64,000 nt of DNA, from the NCBI RefSeq assembly GCF_000317105.1, contig NC_019693.1:7296501-7360500 (forward strand), read 5' to 3'. The stretch's first letter is position 1, and each line of letters starts with the position of its first letter. Source of the stretch: Oscillatoria acuminata PCC 6304. Lineage in GTDB: Bacteria > Cyanobacteriota > Cyanobacteriia > Cyanobacteriales > Laspinemataceae. The position numbers were made by a program, and so were the translations under genes. The notes under the pieces are model-generated. The model was given only the letters and a program-made list of their open reading frames with translations. It was not told the origin of the DNA and searched no databases. Below, in pieces: positions 57,250-64,000 of the stretch.

Positions 57250-58020
57250 TTAGGGGGTGGCGGGTTCGGAGTCAAGGGGGAGTAAGGGGGCTTGGGCGAT
57301 GTCCGCGAGTCCGACATCGGTGAGTATGCGCTCCCAGTATGCGGTTAGGTCGGTATCTTCAGGATTCTCTCGGCGCAGTTCGGCGAGGGTGTGGAGGGTG
57401 TCGTGCCAAATTCCGGCTTGCGCGTAAAGTGAGGGAACTTGTTGGGGGGTTGCTTGGCTCACTTGTTGGGCTAATTCAGGATTCTCGACGCGCTGGATTC
57501 TGCCGGTGACATAGATATTGGCTTCTCGGATTCCTGCTATGGTGGGACAAAGCAGGGCTAGGGTCCAGGAATAGGTTTGATTGGGTTCTAAGGGGGGGAT
57601 ATTGGCATTTTCGGGGACGGTGATGCTTAAGATGCCGGGGGTCCCTTCTAAGGGTACGGCTTGGCTATAAATGCGATCGCGCTGTTCATCGATGAGGACG
57701 AATAGGGCTGTTTCTGCCAGGGTTTGCGGGATGTAGACGAAGATGGAGGGATGGGGGGAAACGGTGAGTCCGATTTTTTGGTTTAAATCAGGCAGTAGGG
57801 GAATCAGGGATGGGGAATTTTCCCCAGTTAGGCACTCATCTCGCGGTCCTGCGGGAAGGGTGGGGGGTTTGTCATCCGGATCTAAGGGGGGCATGACTTC
57901 CGGGGTTTGAGAGGGGAAGGTTTGGGCGAGGGTCCGGAAGGCTGTTGGGACAGCGGATAGGCTGAGAATGCAGGCGGTGGATAGGGCGATCGCCTTTAGC
58001 CAGAAGAGTGGGTTCAGCAT
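57250..58020 (-). CDS. secreted DUF928 protein
   Basis: 256 residues. A signal peptide (AIALSTACILSLSAVPTAFR) and a Pro-rich stretch precede a beta-rich DUF928 domain: GLTVSPHPSIFVYIPQT, ALFVLIDEQRDRIYSQ, LEPNQTYSWTLALLCP and VTGRIQRVENPELAQQV. The C-terminus has a helical hairpin (AQAGIWHDTLHTLAELRREN). In cyanobacteria DUF928 genes are often found beside CHASE2, CHAT-TPR and hemagglutinin-like genes; the function is unknown. Here it sits between the CHASE2 cyclase and the TPR-CHAT array, on the same strand. Confidence 0.9.
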   Translation of the reverse strand: MLNPLFWLKAIALSTACILSLSAVPTAFRTLAQTFPSQTPEVMPPLDPDDKPPTLPAGPRDECLTGENSPSLIPLLPDLNQKIGLTVSPHPSIFVYIPQTLAETALFVLIDEQRDRIYSQAVPLEGTPGILSITVPENANIPPLEPNQTYSWTLALLCPTIAGIREANIYVTGRIQRVENPELAQQVSQATPQQVPSLYAQAGIWHDTLHTLAELRRENPEDTDLTAYWERILTDVGLADIAQAPLLPLDSEPATP

Positions 58021-58174
58021 GATAGAGCACCAGATTGAATGGGGTTGATTGACGCGGGAAATACCTCCGCAGAGGGTTTAAGGGGGTCCCAATGATTGGC
58101 GGGTGGGACTTCCCTGCTTCATCGGATCAGGTGGATTGGGATTGAGGTATTGTAACTTACCATGAACCGTTGGA

Positions 58175-58230
58175 AACGACTGAAGTTGTTACTACGAACG
58201 TGGACAACGCCTTCAGGCGTTACTACGAAC
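58175..58230. repeat. paired 25-bp repeats ending TTACTACGAAC
   Basis: 58175-58199 and 58206-58230 share the end GTTACTACGAAC and begin AACGACTGAAGT or AACGCCTTCAGG, each forming a small AACG/CGTT hairpin. The same paired layout occurs at 61312-61372, and inverted single units lie at 26584-26608 and 26876-26899. They lie between the cyclase stop and the DUF928 start. Confidence 0.75.
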
Positions 58231-58271
58231 TGGGTTGTTTTAATTTTTGGGGTTGAGATTGGGTGTTAATG

Positions 58272-60200
58272 TTATTTGGGTAAGGAATCCAGCACGCGGT
58301 AAACTTCTATGGTTTTGGATTTCCCTTTTAGGGGTAAAGCTCCCCAGGATTCTACTTTAAATTTATCTAAAATATGGACTAAAGTTTCTCGCGCGATTAG
58401 GATGCGACAATCGTCAGGGTGGCGGTGTTTTTCACAACTTTCTAGGCGGGAGGCGGTATTGACACTATCCCCAATGATGCCATATTCTAAGCGATGTTTT
58501 CCCCCTAAGCTGCCAACGGTAATGGGTCCGGTGAAAATTCCAATTCGCATCTGTACTTTGGGTAATCCTTCTTGTTGCCAGGTTTGATTTAATTCTTGGA
58601 GTTTTCTACTCATGGCTATGGCGGCACTGACAGCATTTTCCGCATCTTTAGCAATTTGTTCGGGGGTGGTGCTGGGAATGGGGACGCCGAAGGCTGCCAT
58701 AATCCCATCGCCGGTGAATTTATTAACGATGCCGTGATGGTTTAAAACTTCATCAGTCATGGCGCTGAGATAGGGATTTAACCAAGTCATTAATTCTTCT
58801 GGAGTTTTGGTTTCAGACAGGGTACTGAAGTTTTTGAGGTCGGTAAATAGGATGGTGGCGGTGAGGGTTTGCCAGGGGAGCATTCCTGATTTGAGGAGGC
58901 GATCTCGTTCACTCCAAAGGGCTGTGGCTATCTCGGGGGAGGTCTGTTGTCCCAGCAGGTTCATCACCATTTTTTGCTGTTTTCCGGCAATTTGTCGCTG
59001 GTACATGACGCCGAATACACTGGTGCAAATAAAGGCGGTAGCTGGGGCGGCTAGGGGTATCCATCCGCCAGTTAAAAACAGGCTGTAGCCGATGCCAAAG
59101 ATTAGCCCTAATGCAATAAATATGCTTCCCGTAATCATCAGGGAATTGCGGAATTTCTCGACAACTAGGCTACCACTAATCCCCCAGAAGACAATCCAGA
59201 GAATTTCTCCCCATTCTGGCATAAACCAAAACAAGGGTTTATCGTCTAATACCGCTGATAAAATCTGGCTGCTCTTTTGTCCATGAATCACCACTCCGGG
59301 CATTTTTAATTGACCAATTCCCCGACTATAAGGGGTATAAAATAAGTCTTTGAGGGTCGGTGCTGTCGCCCCAATTAAAACAATTTTATCCCGCACCCAT
59401 TCCGGGTCAAACTCTTGGGCGATCGCCTCTCCAAAACTAATCTTTCGCGCCACGGATTCACGGCGATAATTCAGGAGGGTTTGATAGCCTCTGGCATTAA
59501 TAGTCTGATACCCACCGGAATTAGATTTTAATTTAGGGAAAATGGCATTTCCTAATTGATATTCTTGGGCTTCAGTTAGGATGGGTTTGATGCCTTGATT
59601 TTTGAGATAAAATAAGGCTAAGTTTACGGACAAGGAAGGGAGAGTTTTGCCACCTTGAGAGGCAAACATTAAATTGCGACGCACTCTGCCATCGGGGTCG
59701 ATCGCAATGTCATTGAAGCCGATTTGTTCTGGGGAAATCCCCGCCGGTGCAGCAACTCTTTGTTTCTCTTCATTCCCCAGGGTGGTAATGGCAATTACAT
59801 TCGGTTGTTGGAATTGAGCAAGTAGTTCCTGATGTCCCGGTTCGTTGGGGATATCTCGGACAATATCTAAGCCGATCGCAATGGGTTGATGGCGTTGTAA
59901 TTCTTCTAAGACTTGGGCAAACAGGCGATCGCTAAAAGGCCATGTTCCCTGGTTGGCGATATCTTGTTCTGTGATTTCAACGATCAATAAGCGGGGGTCC
60001 GGTCCCGGGTCGAGACGGGCCCGGGTCATGGCGTCAAACAGGATGAGTTCTAAGGGTTGCAATCCGCCCACTTGTCTCACACCCAGTAATAAGGCCGTGA
60101 TAGTGAGACTAGCAATTGCAACGGTTCCGGGGAATGGCGAGAGAATTTCTCGGACTTTTTGAGCGATGGGGTTGAGTTTAGATACAACAAAAGGAATCAT
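58272..60200 (-). CDS. CHASE2 domain class III nucleotide cyclase
   Basis: 642 residues. A first membrane helix lies at ~27-48, then an extracytoplasmic CHASE2 sensor (~50-330: ILFDAMTRARLDPGPDPRLL, GLDIVRDIPNEPG, FNDIAIDPDGRVRRNL, IVLIGATAPTLKDLFYTPYS). Three further membrane helices cover ~335-405. The class III cyclase domain (~440-625) has metal-binding D454 (ILFTDLKNFS) and D498 (KFTGDGIMAAFG), K494 for base recognition, and the transition-state region YGIIGDSVNTASRLES. The second purine-specifying position is Gly (YGIIG), so ATP use is likely but not certain. It is the first gene of the codirectional cyclase-DUF928-TPR-CHAT group and its probable sensor. Confidence 0.94.
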   Translation of the reverse strand: MIPFVVSKLNPIAQKVREILSPFPGTVAIASLTITALLLGVRQVGGLQPLELILFDAMTRARLDPGPDPRLLIVEITEQDIANQGTWPFSDRLFAQVLEELQRHQPIAIGLDIVRDIPNEPGHQELLAQFQQPNVIAITTLGNEEKQRVAAPAGISPEQIGFNDIAIDPDGRVRRNLMFASQGGKTLPSLSVNLALFYLKNQGIKPILTEAQEYQLGNAIFPKLKSNSGGYQTINARGYQTLLNYRRESVARKISFGEAIAQEFDPEWVRDKIVLIGATAPTLKDLFYTPYSRGIGQLKMPGVVIHGQKSSQILSAVLDDKPLFWFMPEWGEILWIVFWGISGSLVVEKFRNSLMITGSIFIALGLIFGIGYSLFLTGGWIPLAAPATAFICTSVFGVMYQRQIAGKQQKMVMNLLGQQTSPEIATALWSERDRLLKSGMLPWQTLTATILFTDLKNFSTLSETKTPEELMTWLNPYLSAMTDEVLNHHGIVNKFTGDGIMAAFGVPIPSTTPEQIAKDAENAVSAAIAMSRKLQELNQTWQQEGLPKVQMRIGIFTGPITVGSLGGKHRLEYGIIGDSVNTASRLESCEKHRHPDDCRILIARETLVHILDKFKVESWGALPLKGKSKTIEVYRVLDSLPK

Positions 60201-60476
60201 GGGATAGATTTAATTTATATGTGAGAATAAGAGAGCAGGTTCTGTGAATTTAACCTACCCAGAAAAGAGTAAAAGGTAGGCAATGCCTACCTTTTTACTA
60301 TGGGGGATTTGCCTTCCTATTAACTGCACCTCCGGTCCCCTCCCCTTAGCAAGGGGAGGGGACCGGAAGTGATTTTAATTGTGATGAGTGATGTTACAGA
60401 TGATTAAAGTTTTTTAGCCCGCAGAGGCGGGCTTTGTGGGTTCAGCGTTCTGATTTGATGGGGAGGGCTTTTGACT
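60201..60476. other. intergenic region with three hairpins
   Basis: 276 bases. Hairpin AGTAAAAGGTAGGCA/TGCCTACCTTTT(T)ACT lies at 60268-60299; on the minus strand it is followed by CTTTTCT, so it may terminate the HEAT-repeat transcript. A CCGGTCCCC palindrome lies at 60332-60366 and an AGCCCGC hairpin at 60416-60433. The cyclase promoter must lie near 60200-60265. Confidence 0.55.
60332..60366. repeat. perfect 16-bp-stem palindrome of the CCGGTCCCC family
   Basis: CCGGTCCCCTCCCCTT (60332-60347) is exactly complementary to AAGGGGAGGGGACCGG (60351-60366), with a three-base loop AGC. It is the most symmetrical member of the family seen at 9546, 9672, 36924 and 37243. Confidence 0.85.
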
Positions 60477-61220
60477 TTACAATAAACCATCGAGTTCTAA
60501 TTCCTCGATGATTTGTAATCCGCGTGGGTCTCCGACTCGTAATAAGGAGGCTTTGGCATCTTCGCGAACCCCCATATCTTCGTCTTCCTCTAGGACTTCG
60601 ATCAGGGAGTCGATCGCCCCGGCATACACCACATTCGAGGGGAGTTCGCGGCAGAGTTGCCCGATCGCCCAGGCGCAGTTACTTCGGACTGCGGCAATGG
60701 GGTCGGTTCGCAGGCTGTAAATGAGGGGGGGAATGGCGGAAATAACGAGCTCGTAGCCGACAGTCGCCAGTTGACCCAGGGAACTGGCAGCCCAGAGGCG
60801 GACGGCGGAAATGTCGGTTTTCAGGGCTTCGAGGAGGGGTTCGAGGGCGCGGCGATCGGCACAATTTCCTAATGCCCAAACGACACCCTTTCTAACGTAG
60901 CCGTTCCAATCCAAATTGAGCCGGTCGATTAAAGGTTCGACGGCATCGGGACTGGTATTGCGTCCAAGGGCGTAGGCGGCACTCACCCGCACGAGGGGGC
61001 AAGGGTCCTTTAACAGTTGGATCAGGTGGGGGATGGCGCGTTCATCCTGGATTTCACAGAATGCCCGCGTCGCGATCATTCGCTGTTCGGGAACAGATGA
61101 CGCTAACAATAGCAACATTTTCTCAGGATCCGGCTTGGGGGCAGGTGCCTCATCCAAATGATCCAGAGGGCTATCTAGCTCATCATCGAGATTTAGTGCG
61201 CTTAGGTCACGGTCGTACAT
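60477..61220 (-). CDS. HEAT-repeat protein (PBS lyase-like)
   Basis: 247 residues. An acidic N-terminus (~1-30) is followed by about six HEAT/PBS-lyase repeats: DERAIPHLIQLLKDPCPLVR, DAVEPLIDRLNLDWNGYVRK, RALEPLLEALKTDISAVRLW, AIPPLIYSLRTDPIAAVRSN and AIDSLIEVLEEDEDMGVRED. In cyanobacteria such proteins include phycobilin lyases (CpcE/F type) and NblB-like degradation factors, but a general scaffold is equally possible. No catalytic residue can be pointed to. The ATG at 61220 gives MYDRDLS. Confidence 0.88.
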   Translation of the reverse strand: MYDRDLSALNLDDELDSPLDHLDEAPAPKPDPEKMLLLLASSVPEQRMIATRAFCEIQDERAIPHLIQLLKDPCPLVRVSAAYALGRNTSPDAVEPLIDRLNLDWNGYVRKGVVWALGNCADRRALEPLLEALKTDISAVRLWAASSLGQLATVGYELVISAIPPLIYSLRTDPIAAVRSNCAWAIGQLCRELPSNVVYAGAIDSLIEVLEEDEDMGVREDAKASLLRVGDPRGLQIIEELELDGLL

Positions 61221-61263
61221 AAACCGTATTTTACCATAAATGTCATTTATCCTTAACAGGCAA

Positions 61264-61310
61264 GGATGGGGGAGATGGGGAGGATGGGGGAGATGGGGGA
61301 GATGGGGAGG
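61264..61310. repeat. G-rich minisatellite
   Basis: Alternating GATGGGGGA and GATGGGGAG units (about five). A complementary stretch (CTCCCCCATCTCC) occurs at 61384-61396, so the region can fold back. Confidence 0.7.
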
Positions 61311-61311
61311 A

Positions 61312-61372
61312 AACGACTTTAGTCGTTACTACCAACATAATGAGGATAACGCCTGAAGGCGTTACTACGAAC
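61312..61372. repeat. paired 25-bp repeats ending TTACTACSAAC
   Basis: AACGACTTTAGTCGTT (from 61312) and AACGCCTGAAGGCGTT (from 61348) are perfect small hairpins, each followed by ACTACSAAC. The layout matches 58175-58230, with one AACGACT-type and one AACGCCT-type unit. Confidence 0.75.
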
Positions 61373-61402
61373 ATTTCCCCGATCTCCCCCATCTCCTGTA
61401 GA

Positions 61403-61497
61403 GGCGATTCGAGAATCGCCAGTCCATCAAATTCCCCTAATTTTCTGTAGGTTTTGGAGAGGATTGGTGGTTTTTTCGGGCGATTCTCGAATCGCCC
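61403..61497. repeat. two GGCGATTC/GAATCGCC hairpins
   Basis: GGCGATTC-GA-GAATCGCC (61403-61420) and GGGCGATTC-TC-GAATCGCCC (61478-61497) are perfect palindromes bordered by TGTAGAGG and CCCCTACA ends, like the hairpins at 26799 and 50525. Confidence 0.75.
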
Positions 61498-61738
61498 CTA
61501 CATGGGGTGTAGGGCTGTTTCATTCTCCGGGCCCAACTAATTTTTAGGTTATCTGGCGGGGATACAGCCTTATTCCCCTGCCTTGGAGGGGTGTCCCGAA
61601 GGGACGGGGTGGTTTCTTTTTCTTAATTTCAACTGAGAAAATAAGGCCGAAAACCTGTGAGTTGTAACGCTTATGGTGTCGGAAAAATTTTAGAATGAAA
61701 CAGCCCTAATCTTCCCCATCTTCACGAAAGATGTGATC

Positions 61739-61766
61739 AAAAAAATAGAGGCACTGCTGTGCCTCT
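61739..61766 (-). terminator. rho-independent terminator for the LEA-like lipoprotein gene
   Basis: On the minus strand AGAGGCAC (61766-61759) pairs with GTGCCTCT (61754-61747) around AGCA, followed by A and a run of seven T (61745-61739). Confidence 0.88.
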
Positions 61767-61829
61767 GGGGATGGCGAGTTAGGCTGAGTTAGCCTGAACT
61801 GCCAGTTGCTCTAACAATGGGGTTAGAGT

Positions 61830-62459
61830 CTAGTCAATGGAATCGGCGGTTCGTTCTAGGGCTTTACCGGAACGATCCAGGTCATGCTTGACTTTAGATT
61901 TAACGGCGTCGGAGGCATTTTCTGCGGTGTTTTGAGCTTTATCGCCGAGTTTATCCGCTTCTCGGGCTGCTTTTTGAGTCCCTTTGTTAACCGTGTTTCG
62001 GGTATTGTCAAAAGCTGTTTCCCCAGTTTCTCGGGCTAAATCTGCCCCGGCTTTAGCGTGTTTGCCCAGTTCGTTGGCAGCATTTTCAGCGCGATCGCCA
62101 ATTTTAGCGGCTTGTCCGGGGACTTCTTCCAGGATGCCGCCAAGGTCTTTATTCGGATAGGTTCGGGAATCGTCTTTGATCCGGCGTTCGGCGCTATCTT
62201 TGAGTGCTTTGGCTTTGGCTTCAGCACGGTTCGTCGCCTGTTGTCGGGGGTCCGTATCTGGATACTCGTTCATTCCTCCTTCATAGGTGGAGTTGACGTA
62301 CTTGGAGGGCATTTCTTCTCTCACCTGGTCCGAAGTTTTGGCCATGACAGACGGGGTACTACTACAAGCAGTCCCGACGAAGAGTAGCAGTCCGGCCATT
62401 ATTCCGGTTAAAATTTGTCGAAGGCTAATATTTTTGAGCCAATTAATCATCTGTTTCAT
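61830..62459 (-). CDS. LEA-like amphipathic lipoprotein
   Basis: 209 residues. The signal sequence ends in a lipobox, LLFVGTAC (C32), so it is a probable lipoprotein. A disordered stretch (VNSTYEGGMNEYPDTDPRQQ) is followed by ~110 residues of low-hydrophobicity amphipathic helix rich in Ala, Lys, Asp and Asn (GDRAENAANELGKHAKAGAD, AREADKLGDKAQNTAENASD). That composition resembles late-embryogenesis-abundant and apolipoprotein-like repeats linked to desiccation or membrane protection; this is inference. A strong terminator follows. Confidence 0.82.
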   Translation of the reverse strand: MKQMINWLKNISLRQILTGIMAGLLLFVGTACSSTPSVMAKTSDQVREEMPSKYVNSTYEGGMNEYPDTDPRQQATNRAEAKAKALKDSAERRIKDDSRTYPNKDLGGILEEVPGQAAKIGDRAENAANELGKHAKAGADLARETGETAFDNTRNTVNKGTQKAAREADKLGDKAQNTAENASDAVKSKVKHDLDRSGKALERTADSID

Positions 62460-62880
62460 ACAAAACTCCTTTGAATTTCAGTAGCATTATTGTCGCTTTT
62501 TGCCTTAAATTTGCTCGGGTAAAAGCGGCTGTTGCATACTTCTATGATTGTTATTTTGAGAAAGTTAAATTTTCCTCAATGACTACCAGCTTAGAGTGCC
62601 AGTGGCGATCGCAACCTCTACCGAAAGTATCATTTTTTACCGATTTCTCTAAGGCTGCAAAAGTAGCGACAGTACATTGCCCGATTACGGGTTCGCGGGT
62701 CTGATGAATTAAAAAATTTCCTCTTGTGGGGGGATGTCACAGAACTCTGCTGATGAATCACTGTCTGTTTTAGCAACAGGAAGCCTGTAATCACAAAAAA
62801 TGGACAAGCGATCGCTTATCCATCTATTTCAGCATTGTCCTGATGTCAATGCCCGAGGTAAAAAACAGAGGATCCTCAGA
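62460..62880. other. intergenic region
   Basis: 421 bases between two minus-strand genes. It contains the promoter side of the lipoprotein gene and the terminator of the subtilase gene (62793-62822). A plus-strand frame at 62471-62704 has no family resemblance and is not called. Confidence 0.5.
62793..62822 (-). terminator. terminator with a HIP1-centred stem
   Basis: On the minus strand TGGATAAGCGATCGCTTGTC forms a near-perfect palindrome with CA (62822-62801; one G-T wobble) and is followed by six T and GTG (62800-62793). The stem core is the HIP1 octamer GCGATCGC. It lies 59 bases past the subtilase stop. Confidence 0.8.
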
Positions 62881-64000
62881 TTAGGCCAGTGCCAACGTAA
62901 TGCCCTCGGGTTGTGCGGTTTCAATCAGGATTTGCTCCACTTGAGCGGGAGTCAAGGTGGGATTGGCTTCCAGCATCAGGGCTACGACCCCAGCGACATG
63001 GGGGGCGGCCATTGAGGTCCCGGTTCTGAAGTTGTAGTCCTGATACAGGTCCGTGGATAACACATCAACCCCGGGGGCGACTACCAAGGGGAGAGGATTG
63101 GGTCCGGCTGGATTGGAAAAGGTGGCTAATTGATTGTCGCTATTAACTGCACCCACGGCGATCGCCAGGTTTTGGCGGGCTAAAAATGCTGGATTACTCG
63201 GTCGAGTCGCACCAAAACGCTCTCTCTCATTTCCGGCGGAAATCACCGCCACAACGCCCTGTTCTCGGGCAAATGCCAGGGCTGCCTCCGTCAACGGAAA
63301 CATCGAGTCGTCTAAATAGCTCCCTAAACTCATTTGCAAGACTTGTGCGCCATTCTCCACCGCATACCGAATTCCTGAAGCAATCGCCATATCTGCTTCA
63401 GCGCGGGTTTGCTGGTAGTCTCCCAGGACTCGGACGGGCATAATGCTGGCATTGTAGGCCACTCCATTCATTTCGGCGGGGAATAGTCCAGTAACGATAT
63501 CTACCCCATTCCGTTGCGCTGCCACAGTCCCGGCGACATGGGTTCCATGAGCATTATACAAGTCTGGATTGGGGTCGTTATTGCCATCCACAAAATCCCA
63601 GCCCCACACATCATCGACGAATCCATTCCCATCATCGTCAATGCCATTATTGGCAATTTCATTGGGATTGACCCAGATATTATGAGTGAGGTCCGGATGC
63701 TGCAAGTCCACCCCATCATCTAAGACGGCGACAATCACGCCTTCTCCCGTAAATCCTCGATTCCAAACTGCTGGAACATTCATTAAGTTGAGGTCACGGG
63801 TATTATTGGAAAAAGCCTCACTAGTGAGGTCGCCAACCGGGGCTAAACCAGGTTCCCCGATCGCACGGGCAACGGCATCGGCAGCATCCACTAACCCATA
63901 GCCAAATAGGGTATTAAAGTTTGAGGGGGACGGAGTTCCTGTAAGGCTGAGATCATAGGTCGTATCCCTGGCAAATCGATTGACACTCACAAAATAGTCC
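62881..64000 (-). CDS. S8 family serine peptidase (subtilase), 5' end beyond the window
   Basis: The frame stays open to base 64000 (DYFVSVNRFARDTTYDLSLT), so the GTG at 63990 is probably internal. Numbering from that codon, the triad is D91 (VAVLDDGVDLQHPD), H148 (NAHGTHVAG) and S326 (RTGTSMAAPHVAG), with oxyanion N254 (ISAGNE). An acidic, probably calcium-binding loop (NGIDDDGNGFVDD) lies at ~115-127. A beta-rich segment like a prepeptidase C-terminal domain and FGYGLVDAADAV precede the catalytic domain; that motif normally closes an S8 domain. The layout recalls cyanobacterial calcium-dependent proteases of the PrcA type. The protein ends just after the catalytic domain. Confidence 0.92.
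   Translation of the reverse strand, partial: DYFVSVNRFARDTTYDLSLTGTPSPSNFNTLFGYGLVDAADAVARAIGEPGLAPVGDLTSEAFSNNTRDLNLMNVPAVWNRGFTGEGVIVAVLDDGVDLQHPDLTHNIWVNPNEIANNGIDDDGNGFVDDVWGWDFVDGNNDPNPDLYNAHGTHVAGTVAAQRNGVDIVTGLFPAEMNGVAYNASIMPVRVLGDYQQTRAEADMAIASGIRYAVENGAQVLQMSLGSYLDDSMFPLTEAALAFAREQGVVAVISAGNERERFGATRPSNPAFLARQNLAIAVGAVNSDNQLATFSNPAGPNPLPLVVAPGVDVLSTDLYQDYNFRTGTSMAAPHVAGVVALMLEANPTLTPAQVEQILIETAQPEGITLALA

Larger units (their letters stand above)
61221..61829. other. repeat-rich intergenic region
   Basis: 609 bases between two minus-strand genes. It contains a GATGGGGGA-type minisatellite (61264-61310), paired TTACTACRAAC units (61312-61372), two GGCGATTC/GAATCGCC hairpins (61403-61420 and 61478-61497) and a terminator (61739-61766). 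No gene is visible. Confidence 0.65.

Noticed and set aside
62471-62704. 77-codon plus-strand frame
   Set aside because: No ribosome binding site, no domain, atypical composition; it overlaps the promoter side of the divergent lipoprotein gene.

Overview
The window is chromosomal DNA of a cyanobacterium, most like a filamentous Oscillatoriales-type genome; the genus cannot be fixed by eye. Signs are the very frequent HIP1 octamer GCGATCGC, multi-domain sensor kinases, cyanobacteria-typical families (DUF1400, DUF928, DUF3493-like, CHASE2 cyclase, TPR-CHAT), SLH-anchored envelope proteins and many small palindromic repeats. No rRNA, tRNA, CRISPR array, transposase gene or phage gene was seen.

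Layout. 1-5.3 kb: minus-strand signalling genes: a CBS/PAS sensor cut by the window edge, a REC-GGDEF-EAL protein and a REC protein with a pseudo-HisKA domain. 5.3-6.4 kb: an AT-rich gap with two copies of a small MITE-like element, one with perfect terminal repeats and a 10-bp target duplication. 6.4-9.5 kb: a gamma-glutamyltransferase and three small membrane-anchored proteins. 9.9-11.8 kb: a large membrane protein with an internal domain duplication. 11.9-19.5 kb: a probable structured non-coding RNA ending in a terminator, then rimP-nusA-ylxR-infB and a low-complexity-tail membrane protein. 19.6-27.5 kb: DUF1400 protein, SLH/beta-helix protein, DUF3493-like protein, site-2 protease, PIN-like membrane protein and methyltransferase, separated by repeat-rich gaps. 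27.6-35.4 kb: two very large hybrid histidine kinases. 35.8-43.9 kb: glycosyltransferase, FmdB-like protein, TspO, PQQ-type propeller lipoprotein, HtrA-like protease, small secreted protein and SLH-family-10 glycosidase.

44.1-60.2 kb is the most striking part. Six codirectional minus-strand genes read, in transcription order: CHASE2-class III nucleotide cyclase, DUF928 secreted protein, then four consecutive TPR-CHAT proteins (11-13 forty-residue TPR units each, all with an intact His/Cys caspase-like dyad 45 residues apart). The cyclase has a sensor-like extracytoplasmic domain, and the CHAT proteins carry N-terminal export-type hydrophobic segments. The array therefore looks like an envelope-associated sensing and proteolysis locus that grew by gene and repeat duplication; its function is inferred only.

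60.4-64 kb: a HEAT-repeat protein, a LEA-like amphipathic lipoprotein and a subtilase cut by the window end. Intergenic DNA carries several families of hairpin repeats. These include a 160-170-bp element present twice in opposite orientation with variable central palindromes, and hairpins whose stems differ by compensatory changes around an identical loop.
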